Notes: a model not told the origin generated them from the letters alone. A DNA stretch of 64,000 bases from Microbacterium paraoxydans (GCF_020524545.1 NZ_JAIVLG010000001.1:1-64000); one strand, 5' to 3'; positions 53,930-62,648 are shown, counted from the stretch's first letter. A program made the numbers and translations.

Positions 53930-56002
53930 TCAGTCCGCGCGCCGGCGTCGGCGGACGGCGGCGATGCCCGCCGTGAGACCTCCGGCCGCCACCAGTCCTC
54001 CGGCCGCCAGCAGGAGCGCGGTCGGTGTCGTCCCGCCGGTGTCCGCCAGCCCATCGGCTCCGGTCCCGTCCGACCCGTTTCCGGATGCCGAGGGTGCATC
54101 GGGATCACCGGGCTGCGGTGCAGGGTCGGTGGGGTCGGTGGGGTCGGTGGGGTCGGTCGGGTCGGTGGGGTCGGTGGGAGCGGCGGCCAGCACCGCCGCA
54201 CTCTCGACGGCCGCGGCATCCAGTGCCGTCACGACCCAGGTTCCCTGGTCGGAAGCGAACGTCTGCGAGGGGAGCGGGTACGAGAGCTCCGTCGATCCTC
54301 CGGCCCAGAGGGTGTCGACGAGGGTCCCGTCCGCGGCGACGATCTCGGCTGCGGTGCCCGTGCCGTGGTAGATCGCGTACTGTCGCGCCTCGTCGGCGTC
54401 GCCCGCGCGCCAGGTGAGGGCACCGTCCGCCACCGTCACATCCACGGGTGCCGTTACGCTGCCATCGGACAGCCAGGGCTTGGCCGGCACGATCGTCGGA
54501 TGCCCGAAGGCCTCCGACTTCAGCAAATCGATCGCGTCGTTCTTCGCCTGGTTGCGCGGCTGCTGATCGGCGGGGAGCGCGGCGACGTCACTCGGCTTCA
54601 TGTCGTTGTAGCTGAAGAGCACACTGCCGTCGATCCCGTCGAGCTTCTGGTTGAAGCGGATCTGATTGGGCACCTCCTCCGGGTTCATCCACGCCTGCTC
54701 CCAGCCGCCGTTGTTGACGTGCTTGTACAGCGCGTGCCCGACGTAGATCTGCGTGCGGCTGTCGGCGGTCGTGTCGCTCCACCAGCTCGCGAGCTCGCCG
54801 TACGGGGCTGCACCCTGGTCGAAGCTCCAGTAGATCTGAGGGGCGAGGTAGTCGACGAGCTCGTCCTGAACCCAGCCTCGGGTATCGGCGAAGACGGTCG
54901 TGCTGTACGTCTGCGACGAGCCGGTGGGCGTGTGCGACCCCGCGGGGTCAAGCGCGCTGTGCTCCCAGATGCCGAACGGGCTCACGCCCAGCTGCACCGC
55001 GGTGCCGGCGCTGTCGTTGTGGGCGTCGATCGTGTCGCCGACCTCGGTGATCAGCGCCGTGATGTTGTCGCGCCGCCACTCCTCGATCCCCGCGGCGGTG
55101 TCGGCGTACCCTTCGGTGAGGCCGAACTCCTCGAACGTCGCCCTGTCCTCCCCGGCAGTGCCGAACAGCACGTTCACACCGTTGACCGTGATGCGGTAGG
55201 GGTAGAAGTAGTCGTCGAAGTGGATCGCGTCGACGTCGTAGTTCTCCACGATCTCCGCGACGGTGGCGGCGACCGAGGCCCGGACCTCTGGCTGCCCGGG
55301 GTCGAGGAACAGCTTCTCGTCGAACGCCAGCACGTGATCGGGGTGCTGCACGGCGTAGTTGTCGTCGGCGAGGATGCCTGCCTCGTTCAAGGCCGAGATG
55401 TACTCGGGGATGCTGAGCGCCTTGACCTCGTCGGCGTCCAGGCCGAGGGCTCCGAGGACCGACGCGGCGGTCATCTTTGTGTTCGTGACCCGGTAGGGGT
55501 TCAGCCACGCGTGGAACTCCATCCCGCGGGCGTGTGTGGCTTCGACGGCACGGGCGAGCGGATCGTAGCCGGGGTCGGCGCCCTGCGTTCCGGTGAGGAA
55601 TTCCGACCAGGGGTTCAGCGCCGAGGGGTAGTAGGCATCGAGCAGCGGGCGCACCTGGAAGATCACGGCGTTCATGTTCCACGACTCGAAGTCATCGAGC
55701 ACGGTGCCGAAGCGGTCGTCGAAGTCCGCGGCATCGGTCGGCTTGCCGAAGTTCAGGTTGGCGATGGTGGCGACCCAGGCGCTGGAGAACCGGCGGTTCT
55801 CCGGAGTGAGCTCGGTCGGGATCGACACCTGGGTGCCGGATCCGGGGTAGGTGTCGACGGGGGTGGTTCCGTAGCCGTAGTCCCCCGCTGCATCCTTCAC
55901 GTACTTGTACAGCAGTTCCTCGTCGTCGGCGGCTCCGGCGGCGGTGGGAAGGCCCAGGAGCAGGAGGGCACAGGTCGCGGCAACAGCAGATCTTCTCAGC
56001 AT
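53930..56002 (-). CDS. Secreted, wall-anchored glycoside-hydrolase-like (GHL10/DUF187) protein
   Basis: A 690-residue protein. Signal peptide MLRRSAVAATCALLLLGLP ending AAGA. Barrel domain (about 65-450) typical of GHL10/DUF187: AWVATIANLNFGKPTD, NMNAVIFQVRPLLDAYYPS, FHAWLNPYRVT, AIHFDDYFYPY, LGVSPFGIW. Then an Ig/Fn3-like segment, a (TDP)n linker and a C-terminal LADTG sorting signal with helix and RRRRR tail, fitting class E sortase LAxTG anchoring. Start 56002 has GAGGA upstream. Probably a cell-surface glycosidase; substrate unknown. Confidence 0.85.
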   Translation of the reverse strand: MLRRSAVAATCALLLLGLPTAAGAADDEELLYKYVKDAAGDYGYGTTPVDTYPGSGTQVSIPTELTPENRRFSSAWVATIANLNFGKPTDAADFDDRFGTVLDDFESWNMNAVIFQVRPLLDAYYPSALNPWSEFLTGTQGADPGYDPLARAVEATHARGMEFHAWLNPYRVTNTKMTAASVLGALGLDADEVKALSIPEYISALNEAGILADDNYAVQHPDHVLAFDEKLFLDPGQPEVRASVAATVAEIVENYDVDAIHFDDYFYPYRITVNGVNVLFGTAGEDRATFEEFGLTEGYADTAAGIEEWRRDNITALITEVGDTIDAHNDSAGTAVQLGVSPFGIWEHSALDPAGSHTPTGSSQTYSTTVFADTRGWVQDELVDYLAPQIYWSFDQGAAPYGELASWWSDTTADSRTQIYVGHALYKHVNNGGWEQAWMNPEEVPNQIRFNQKLDGIDGSVLFSYNDMKPSDVAALPADQQPRNQAKNDAIDLLKSEAFGHPTIVPAKPWLSDGSVTAPVDVTVADGALTWRAGDADEARQYAIYHGTGTAAEIVAADGTLVDTLWAGGSTELSYPLPSQTFASDQGTWVVTALDAAAVESAAVLAAAPTDPTDPTDPTDPTDPTDPAPQPGDPDAPSASGNGSDGTGADGLADTGGTTPTALLLAAGGLVAAGGLTAGIAAVRRRRRAD
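54124..54178 (-). repeat. 9-bp tandem repeats coding for a Thr-Asp-Pro linker
   Basis: Six GGTCGGTGG-type units (one variant GGTCGGTCG) encode (TDP)n between the glycosidase region and the LADTG anchor. Such Pro-rich runs span the cell wall in anchored proteins; repeat number may vary. Confidence 0.88.
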
Positions 56003-56024
56003 CGAGTCCTCGATCAGATGGGTG

Positions 56025-56056
56025 GAAACGGTTTTCAGAGTGTGCCACAAATGTGG
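56025..56056. promoter_or_regulatory. Candidate operators upstream of the surface glycosidase gene
   Basis: GAAACGGTTTTC (56025-56036), with GAAA/TTTC arms like LacI-family boxes, and the perfect CCACA-AA-TGTGG palindrome (56045-56056) lie 23 and 43 bp before the gene start. A LacI-type sugar regulator would fit a glycosidase; the regulator is not adjacent. Confidence 0.4.
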
Positions 56057-56143
56057 AACTGATTACCATCCCGAGTCGTGCCGATGGTCGCAGGATGCCG
56101 GAATGCCGCGAGAAGAGGGGGTGCCGGTGCGGGCTCGCCGAGT

Positions 56144-56773
56144 TCAGGCGGTCAGCCAGACGGCGTCCGCGCCGTCGGCGACCTCCACCTTGGTTCCGTC
56201 GACTCTGAACCCGCGTGCGGTGACGCCCACCTTCGCGCCGACGGTCACACCCGCCGCCTCCAGCGAGCGCAGAAGCTCGGGGTCCCTGTCGTCGACCCGC
56301 AGCACGCGCCCCGTGTGCCCTATCGGAGCATCGGCGAGCAGCACGAAGGGTTCGCGCTCGATGCGGCCGTCGGCGTCGGGGATCGCATCGCCGTGCGGAT
56401 CGAAACGGGGGCGTCCCAGGCGAGCGTCGATGCCTTCCAGCAGCCGGTCGCTGATGGTGTGTTCGAGCACCTCGGCCTCGTCGTGGACCTCGTCCCAGCC
56501 GTAGTCGAACTCCTGCACCAGCCAGGTCTCGATCAGCCGGTGCCGGCGCACCATCGCGAGGGCACGGGTCGTACCGGCATCCGTCAGCCGCACCGCGCCG
56601 TAGGGCACGTGCGAGACGAGCCCGGCGGCCGCGAGCTTCTTCACCATCTCGGTGACGGACGACGGAGCGATGCCGAGCTTCGCGGCGAGCACCGACGGGG
56701 TGATCGGTGCGTCCTGCCACTCGGTGTGCGCGTAGACGGTCTTCAGATAGTCGTCAGCTGCGGGGGAGGCCAC
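56144..56773 (-). CDS. mntR: DtxR-family manganese-dependent regulator
   Basis: A 209-residue DtxR/MntR protein: N-terminal wHTH (SPAADDYLKTVYAHTEWQ; APSSVTEMVKKLAAAGLV), metal/dimerisation domain (RHRLIETWLVQEFDYGWDEVHDEAEVLEHTIS), DPHGDAIP, then a FeoA/SH3-like C-terminus. In VHDEAEVLEH the Cys of iron-sensing IdeR/DtxR is Glu, as in Mn-sensing MntR (EAExxEH). The mntH gene close upstream, with two matching boxes, supports Mn homeostasis as its role. Confidence 0.9.
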   Translation of the reverse strand: MASPAADDYLKTVYAHTEWQDAPITPSVLAAKLGIAPSSVTEMVKKLAAAGLVSHVPYGAVRLTDAGTTRALAMVRRHRLIETWLVQEFDYGWDEVHDEAEVLEHTISDRLLEGIDARLGRPRFDPHGDAIPDADGRIEREPFVLLADAPIGHTGRVLRVDDRDPELLRSLEAAGVTVGAKVGVTARGFRVDGTKVEVADGADAVWLTA

Positions 56774-56820
56774 CTGATCAGCCTACGCGGTGCTCTCCCG
56801 CGCCCGTGCTGCGACGGCGG

Positions 56821-57117
56821 TCAGCCCAGGGCGCTCAGGAAGATGAACGCGGCCTGACCCGCGAAGAACAGGACGAGGAATCCGAGGAGGGCGGCGGCCA
56901 GCGAGAGCCGGCCATCGAACCCCTCCACCTCGTCGATGCCGACCTTGCGGGCGCGGAAAGCGAGCACGAGGGTTGCCACGCCCAGGACCAGCTGCACCCA
57001 GGGGCTGGCGACCCCGATGACCTTCGGGAAGGCGATCAGCAGCCCGCCGATGACGCCGGTCGCGAAGCCGATCCAGGTGAGGATGCGGACGGTGCGGCGG
57101 GCGCTCTCGGCAGACAT
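56821..57117 (-). CDS. Small membrane protein between mntR and mntH
   Basis: A 98-residue protein with three hydrophobic segments (ILTWIGFATGVIGGLLIAF; WVQLVLGVATLVLAF; LAAALLGFLVLFFAGQAAFIF). Same strand, 19 bp after mntH and 47 bp before mntR, so it may be co-transcribed with the Mn genes. No recognised family; a role in Mn transport is only suggested by position. Confidence 0.65.
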   Translation of the reverse strand: MSAESARRTVRILTWIGFATGVIGGLLIAFPKVIGVASPWVQLVLGVATLVLAFRARKVGIDEVEGFDGRLSLAAALLGFLVLFFAGQAAFIFLSALG

Positions 57118-57136
57118 GCTTCGAGCCTATCCGGGC

Positions 57137-58396
57137 TCAGGCTCCCGTCAGCACCAGCCAGAGCAGAGCGCCGTTCAGCGCGATCAGCAGCACGGAGGCC
57201 AGGATGCCGGCCACCGTCGTCCACCGTCGATTGACCCAGGCGCCGAGGGTCCGCCGCTGCGCCGTGAGCACGACCAGCGGGACCAGGGCGAACGGGATCC
57301 CGAACGACAGCACCACCTGACTGAGCACGAGGGCGAGTGTCGGATCGAAACCGATCCCGAGGATCACGAGAGCGGGGATCAGCGTCACCAGCCGCCGTGC
57401 GAGCAGGGGGATGCGCACGTGCAGCAGGCCGTGCATGATCTCGGCTCCCGCGTAGGCGCCGACCGACGTCGAGGCCAGGCCGGAGGCGAGCAGTCCGACA
57501 GCGAAGAACGTGGCCACGACCGGTCCGAGGCCGGCGGCGAGGGCCGCGTGCGCACCCTCGAGCGAGTCGGTGCCTTCGACCCCCGCCAGGTTCGCGGCGG
57601 CGAGCAGGAGGATGCAGAGGTTGACCGAGCCCGCGATCACCATCGCGACCGAGACGTCCCAGCGGGTGGCGGTGAGGAGCCGCCGGATACGGGAGGTCTC
57701 GGTGCGCACGGCCTCGTCGCCGACGTGGGCGGTCGCGGCCCCGAAACGGTCGCGGGCGAGGGACGAGTGCGCGTAGATCGCATGCGGCATGATCGTCGCA
57801 CCGAGGATCGAGGCCGCCAGCAGCACGGAACCGGTGTCCTCGAAGCGCGGCACCATGCCGCCCAGGACTCCTGCCGGATCCGGCGGAGCCACGAACACAC
57901 CGGCGACGAAGCCGATCGTGATGACGGCCATCAGGCCGATGATCACGAACTCGAACGGACGGGCGCCACGGCGGTTCTGCACTGTGAGGAGGATCATCGA
58001 GACGGCGCCGGTGATCAGACCGCCGAGCAGCAGTGGCACGTCGAAGAGCAGGTACAGGGCGACCGCTCCGCCGATGATCTCCGCGAGATCGGTGGCCATC
58101 GCGACGAGCTCGGCCTGCACCCAGTACGCCCGGCGGGCCCACGGTCGGCGCAGGCGGGTGCCCAGCACCTCGGGAAGACTCTGCCCCGTCACGACGCCCA
58201 GCTTCGCGGAGAGGTACTGGATGAGCCAGGCCATGACATTGCCCGCGACGACGACCCAGACCAGCAGGTAGCCGTACTGCGCCCCCGCGGTCATGTTGCT
58301 CGCGACGTTTCCCGGGTCGAGGTAGGCCACGCCCGCGACGAGGGCGGGACCGAGCAGCCACAGACCCCGCGGCGCGGTGGCCGTCTTCAGATCCAT
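57137..58396 (-). CDS. mntH: NRAMP-family Mn2+ transporter
   Basis: A 419-residue NRAMP: first-helix DPGN motif (VAYLDPGNVASNM) and helix-6 MPH (ATIMPHAIY), both metal-binding, with about eleven membrane segments. It imports Mn2+ (and other divalent metals) with protons. ATG 58396 is chosen since the family starts near RGLWLLGPALVAG and the longer frame to 58459 would run through two regulatory boxes. Two MntR-type sites lie 25-68 bp upstream. Confidence 0.93.
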   Translation of the reverse strand: MDLKTATAPRGLWLLGPALVAGVAYLDPGNVASNMTAGAQYGYLLVWVVVAGNVMAWLIQYLSAKLGVVTGQSLPEVLGTRLRRPWARRAYWVQAELVAMATDLAEIIGGAVALYLLFDVPLLLGGLITGAVSMILLTVQNRRGARPFEFVIIGLMAVITIGFVAGVFVAPPDPAGVLGGMVPRFEDTGSVLLAASILGATIMPHAIYAHSSLARDRFGAATAHVGDEAVRTETSRIRRLLTATRWDVSVAMVIAGSVNLCILLLAAANLAGVEGTDSLEGAHAALAAGLGPVVATFFAVGLLASGLASTSVGAYAGAEIMHGLLHVRIPLLARRLVTLIPALVILGIGFDPTLALVLSQVVLSFGIPFALVPLVVLTAQRRTLGAWVNRRWTTVAGILASVLLIALNGALLWLVLTGA

Positions 58397-58420
58397 CGTC
58401 TCTCGCGGAAGCACAGAATT

Positions 58421-58464
58421 TTTAGGCACACCGAAACCGTAGCGCATTTTTCGGTCCACCTAAA
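58421..58464. promoter_or_regulatory. Two MntR-type boxes upstream of mntH
   Basis: TTTAGGCACACCGAAA (58421-58436) and TTTCGGTCCACCTAAA (58449-58464) are near-palindromes of the same 16-bp form (TTTNGGN4CCNAAA, read on either strand), 28 bp apart. They have DtxR/MntR-box character and cover the expected mntH promoter, so MntR with Mn2+ should repress mntH here. Confidence 0.7.
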
Positions 58465-58479
58465 TCCTTCACCGCACCA

Positions 58480-58538
58480 GCCGACACGCCAGATGTCGGA
58501 CCGTCGGCGCCCATCCGTCCGACATCTGGCGTGTCGGC
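58480..58538. repeat. Long perfect inverted repeat between divergent mntH and trmH-type genes
   Basis: Arms of 22 bp, 58480-58501 and 58517-58538 (core CCAGATGTCGGA / TCCGACATCTGG), match perfectly around a 15-nt loop. It lies between divergent promoters, so it is not a plain terminator. It shares GATGTCGG with the 52003-52073 hairpin. Confidence 0.85.
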
Positions 58539-58553
58539 CCTGCGGTGAGCAGC

Positions 58554-58559
58554 GATAAC
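58554..58559 (+). promoter_or_regulatory. -10 box of a likely leaderless gene
   Basis: GATAAC ends 8 nt before ATG 58568, with no Shine-Dalgarno in between; leaderless expression of the methyltransferase gene is likely. Confidence 0.4.
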
Positions 58560-58567
58560 CTTGCGGG

Positions 58568-59248
58568 ATGGATGACGCCGCGCCGGGGAACACCCGTGCA
58601 GCCGTTCCGGCGGATGCGACCCACGGTGGATCGACCCTGCAGCCCGGTTACGGGGTCGGGCCGTGGCCGGGGGGCGAGGACGCATGGCCTGAAGGCGCGC
58701 AGTACGACCCGGAGCTGCTCGCCGCCGGAGACACCCGCAACGTGATCGACCGCTACCGCTACTGGCGGATGGAGGCGATCGTCGCCGACCTCGACACCCA
58801 GCGGCACCCGTTCCACGTCGCGATCGAGAACTGGCAGCACGACATGAACATCGGGTCGATCGTGCGCAGCGCCAACGCCTTCCTCGCCGACACCGTGCAC
58901 ATCATCGGTCGCCGGCGGTGGAACAAGCGCGGAGCGATGGTGACAGACCGCTACCAGCACGTCGTGCACCACGAAGACGTCGAGACCTTCGCGGTGTGGG
59001 CTGCGGACGAAGGGCTTCCGATCATCGCGGTCGACAACGTCGACGGTGCCGTCCCCGTCGACAGGGCGGATCTCCCGCAACGCTGCGTGCTTCTTTTCGG
59101 CCAGGAGGGGCCGGGATTGTCCAGCGACGCGCTCGCCGCGGCCTCCGCGCACATCGAGATCACCCAGTACGGCTCGACACGCTCGATCAACGCCAGCGCC
59201 GCGGCCGCCGTGATCATGTACGAGTGGTGCCGCCGGTACGCCGGCTGA
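58568..59248 (+). CDS. TrmH/SpoU-family RNA methyltransferase
   Basis: A 226-residue SPOUT methyltransferase: motif 1 NWQHDMNIGSIVRSANAFLADTVHIIG, motif 2 CVLLFGQEGPGLS, motif 3 QYGSTRSINASAAAAVIMYEW, forming the trefoil-knot SAM site. About 60 N-terminal residues are extra. It 2'-O-methylates tRNA or rRNA; exact target unknown. Convergent with the next gene, 21 bp apart. Confidence 0.9.
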   Translation: MDDAAPGNTRAAVPADATHGGSTLQPGYGVGPWPGGEDAWPEGAQYDPELLAAGDTRNVIDRYRYWRMEAIVADLDTQRHPFHVAIENWQHDMNIGSIVRSANAFLADTVHIIGRRRWNKRGAMVTDRYQHVVHHEDVETFAVWAADEGLPIIAVDNVDGAVPVDRADLPQRCVLLFGQEGPGLSSDALAAASAHIEITQYGSTRSINASAAAAVIMYEWCRRYAG

Positions 59249-59269
59249 GACGCAGTCGAGCTCCGAGGC

Positions 59270-60151
59270 TCAGCCGAGGCGCGCGGCGACGGTGAGCTGG
59301 TCGGCGACGGTGAGCCGCACGTCGTGCAGGCGCAGGGCGGTTTCGCCGAAGCCGAGCTCGTCGTTCAGATCGTACGTGCGTCCGTTCTGCGCCCGGATGG
59401 TTCGACGGACTGCGCGCAGCGCGAGCGCGACCACCAGGTTCCCACTCGTCACGCGGACATCGCGGACGGTGATGATGCCCGAGGGGTCGATGTCGATGCG
59501 TGCCGTCGCCCGCGCGGAAGCGGGGAAGATCCGCCAACGGACGCCGGCGGCACCGTCGATGCGGACGCCGTCGGGCCCGTCCGGCACGACGGTGGCGGTG
59601 AGGCGTCGCAGACGCACGCCGCCCGCCTTCAGAGCCGGGCGCAGGACAGCGGTCAGCAACCGGGGCAGATCCGTTGCCGCGAGCGACGCCAGGAACGAGC
59701 CCCGCATCCCCGCGCCGTCACCGACGACCTCGATGCCGAACCGGCTCTCCGGGCGCCCGGCGACGACGGGCGTCGCGTAGACCAGCCACTCGATCGGGGC
59801 GTCGTACACCTGAGCATCGATCACGACCGGAATGCGCTCGACGCGCACGGGGCGTGCGATCAGTCGGATCGTGCGTGCGGTGCCAGCACGTCGGCTCCGT
59901 ACCTCCGGGGTGTCCGCCGGGACGGTTACGGGTGCGGAAGGGGCGGTGTCGTGCGTCGGCATGCGCAGCCGGAGATCCACTGCGCTGGCGTCGAGCGTCA
60001 GATGCTCCAGGTCGTCGCCGTCCAGCTCGCACGAGACGCGCACATCCTCGAGTCCGCGAACCTCGAGCTCCGACGCGTCGGGGCGGATCGACGCCCGCAC
60101 CCATCGCGTGACCGTGTCCGCGCTCTCCGGCCAGGGTGATGTTGTCGTCAT
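59270..60151 (-). CDS. Possible LmeA/DUF2993-like lipid-binding protein
   Basis: A 293-residue protein with alternating hydrophobic pattern of paired beta-sheets (LEVRGLEDVRVSCELDGDDLEHLTLDASAVDLRL; VTSGNLVVALALRAV; LRLHDVRLTVADQLTVAARLG). It has no clear signal peptide. The pattern resembles actinobacterial DUF2993/LmeA, which act on membrane phospholipids, but the match is by texture only. ATG 60151 overlaps the MATE stop by 4 bp; cotranscribed. Confidence 0.5.
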   Translation of the reverse strand: MTTTSPWPESADTVTRWVRASIRPDASELEVRGLEDVRVSCELDGDDLEHLTLDASAVDLRLRMPTHDTAPSAPVTVPADTPEVRSRRAGTARTIRLIARPVRVERIPVVIDAQVYDAPIEWLVYATPVVAGRPESRFGIEVVGDGAGMRGSFLASLAATDLPRLLTAVLRPALKAGGVRLRRLTATVVPDGPDGVRIDGAAGVRWRIFPASARATARIDIDPSGIITVRDVRVTSGNLVVALALRAVRRTIRAQNGRTYDLNDELGFGETALRLHDVRLTVADQLTVAARLG

Positions 60152-61470
60152 GCCGTCGCCTCCAGCCAGCGTCCTGAGCGCACACGCCAGCCCAGAGTAC
60201 CGAGCCGGGCGAGCAGATAGACGCCGAAGAAGGCCACGGCGAGCCAGACGAGGCCCGGCGCGCCGTCCACCCCCACCGCGGCGATGATCCACAGAGCGGG
60301 CAGGAACGGTACGAGGTTCAGGCCGCCGGCGATGGCGAGGTACCGCGCATCGTTCGCGCCCATGAGCACCCCGTCGAGCACGAAGACGACGCCCGCGACG
60401 GGCTGGGCGACAGCGAGCACGAGCAGCGCCGGTTGCACGAGAGCGGCGACCTCGGCGTCGCCGGTGAACACGATGCCGAGCACCCCGGACAGGGCGGCGA
60501 TCACGCCGCCGACGATCACGCCGAACCACGCCCCCCATGCCACGGTGCGTGCGAGCACACGGTGCACCTGCCGCTCGTCGCCGGCACCGAGTTCCTTGCC
60601 GATCAGCGCTTGTGCGGCGATCGCGAGTGCGTCGAGGGCGAAGGCCGCGGCCGAGAAGATCGTGAAGACGATCTGCCATCCGGCGAGTTCATCGGTGCCG
60701 ATCCCGGTGGCGACGCCCACCGTCGCGAGCAGCGCGACGCGCAGGCTCACGGTGCGCAGGAACAACCAGCCGCCCGACGCAGCGGTGTTGCGGATGCCGG
60801 CGCGCTGTGCCCGGAGTGAGGCACTGTGGCGCGTGGCCAGCTGGCGGACGACCAGGGCGTAGGCGGCCACCATGCCCCACTGCGCGGTCACGGTTCCGGC
60901 GGCGGAGCCTGCGATGCCCCAGCCGAGTCCGTAGATGAAGAGCCAGTTGAGCAGGGCGTTCGCCCCGAAGCCGAGTCCCGCGATCCAGAGCGGTGTCATG
61001 GTGTCCTGCATGCCCCGGAGCAAGCCGGTCGCGGCGAACACGATCAACATCGCGGGGAGACCCCACATGGAGATCACGAGGTACTCGTTGGCCTGGGCGG
61101 CGACGGCATCGCTCGCGCCGAACAGCGACACGAGCCACGGCGAGGAGACCGCGCCGATCACGGCGAGCACGGCCCCCAACCCGAGGGCGAGCCACATGCC
61201 GTTGATGCCGACCGACACGGCCTCGCCGGGCTGACCTGCGCCGAAACGACGTGCCACTGCGGGTGTGGTGGAGTACGCAAGGAAGACCATGAGTCCGACG
61301 ATGGTCTGCAACACGGCCGCGGCGATGCCGAGTCCGGCGAGCGGCGTCGTGCCGAGGTGCCCGACCAGCGCGGCATCCACGATGAGGAAAGCCGGCTCCG
61401 CGACCAGCGCGCCGAAAGCAGGAACGGCCAGGCGCAGGATCTCTCGATTGAGGGAGGTGCGCGCGGTCAT
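60148..61470 (-). CDS. MATE-family efflux transporter (DinF-like)
   Basis: A 440-residue protein with about twelve membrane segments in two homologous halves. N-terminal LRLAVPAFGALVAEPAFLIVDAALVGHLGTTPLAGLG is the MATE/DinF block. Exports drugs or oxidised metabolites with H+ or Na+. Overlaps the following gene by 4 bp. Confidence 0.9.
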   Translation of the reverse strand: MTARTSLNREILRLAVPAFGALVAEPAFLIVDAALVGHLGTTPLAGLGIAAAVLQTIVGLMVFLAYSTTPAVARRFGAGQPGEAVSVGINGMWLALGLGAVLAVIGAVSSPWLVSLFGASDAVAAQANEYLVISMWGLPAMLIVFAATGLLRGMQDTMTPLWIAGLGFGANALLNWLFIYGLGWGIAGSAAGTVTAQWGMVAAYALVVRQLATRHSASLRAQRAGIRNTAASGGWLFLRTVSLRVALLATVGVATGIGTDELAGWQIVFTIFSAAAFALDALAIAAQALIGKELGAGDERQVHRVLARTVAWGAWFGVIVGGVIAALSGVLGIVFTGDAEVAALVQPALLVLAVAQPVAGVVFVLDGVLMGANDARYLAIAGGLNLVPFLPALWIIAAVGVDGAPGLVWLAVAFFGVYLLARLGTLGWRVRSGRWLEATA

Positions 61471-61511
61471 CCTCCGAGCCTATGACCTGGCGCCGACCTC
61501 ATCCGCCCGGC

Positions 61512-62648
61512 TCAGGCGCCCACGGGCAAGCGGATGTCGAACCGCGACCCGCCGTCGGCGTTGTGGGCGCTGATCACGCCGTGGTGTGCTTCGACGATGC
61601 CCCGTGCGATCGCCAGCCCGAGACCGGCGCCGCTCGTGCCGTGGACGCTCGTGCCGGGCGTTCGCGCGTCGGTGCCCCGCCATCCCGGTTCGAAGACGCT
61701 CGCCAGGTCGTCGTGCGCGATGCCGGAGCCGGTGTCCTGGACGGAGAGCACCATCGCGTCGTCTTCGCGGGTGGTCCTGATGCGGATGGTCCCGCCGGCC
61801 GGCGTGTGCTCGATCGCGTTGGCGAGCAGGTTGGTCATGACGCGAGCGAGTTCGCGGGCGTCCCCGACGACGGTGTGATCCGGGCTGGTCAGCTCGACGA
61901 GCGCGACGTCCTTGGCCCGGGCGATCGGCGCGAGCTCGGCGACCGCATCACTGACGAGGTCGTGCAGCGACATCGGTTCGAGGCGGAGCGTGAGAGTGCC
62001 GGAGGAGATCTTCGAGACCTCGAACAGGTTGTCGACCAGGTCGCTCATGTGGTCGACCTGGCGGCGCATCTGACGGTGGAAGCGGGCGGGATCCTCGGCG
62101 AGACCGTCATCGAGCGCTTCCGTCATCGCGCGCAGGCCGGCGAGGGGACTGCGCAGGTCGTGCGAGATCCACGCGATCAGCTCACGCCGGGAGCGATCGA
62201 GGAGCTGCACCTCCTCCCGTGCCGCTGCGAGTCTCTCGCTGGTCGAGACGAGTTCGGCGGCCACGCGGGCGAACTCCGTGTTCACGGGAAGGGCACCCGT
62301 GTCCTCGAGCAGTTCGCCCTCGCCGACCGAATGCGTCAGCTTCTGCAGGGATCGGGCGTCGCGGACGAGACGAGCCGCCAGCACCACGGCGACGCCGACC
62401 GCCACGACAGCGGAGATGGCGGTGACCACGACAACGACGAGAAGGTCGTGGGGGGAGATGTACATCGCCTCGGCGACCGCGAGCACCCCGGCGGCGAAGG
62501 ACACCACCACGGCGAGGATGACGATGCACAGCTGCAGCATCAGCGAGCGACGGCGCAGCAGCCACAGGGCGAGCAGCCCAGAGCCTCCGACGAGAAGAGC
62601 CCACCCGAGCGCGATGGCCGCGATCGTGACGACATCGGCGAACGGCAT
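61512..62648 (-). CDS. Sensor histidine kinase (HisKA type)
   Basis: A 378-residue kinase: three or so N-terminal membrane helices (to about residue 95), a HAMP-like stretch (LVRDARSLQKLTHSVGEGELLEDTGAL), H-box LIAWISHDLRSPLAGLRAM, and HATPase boxes (VMTNLLANAIEHTP; VQDTGSGIAHDDL; GAGLGLAIARGIVEAH). Start overlaps the response-regulator stop. Little extracytoplasmic sequence; signal unknown. Confidence 0.92.
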   Translation of the reverse strand: MPFADVVTIAAIALGWALLVGGSGLLALWLLRRRSLMLQLCIVILAVVVSFAAGVLAVAEAMYISPHDLLVVVVVTAISAVVAVGVAVVLAARLVRDARSLQKLTHSVGEGELLEDTGALPVNTEFARVAAELVSTSERLAAAREEVQLLDRSRRELIAWISHDLRSPLAGLRAMTEALDDGLAEDPARFHRQMRRQVDHMSDLVDNLFEVSKISSGTLTLRLEPMSLHDLVSDAVAELAPIARAKDVALVELTSPDHTVVGDARELARVMTNLLANAIEHTPAGGTIRIRTTREDDAMVLSVQDTGSGIAHDDLASVFEPGWRGTDARTPGTSVHGTSGAGLGLAIARGIVEAHHGVISAHNADGGSRFDIRLPVGA

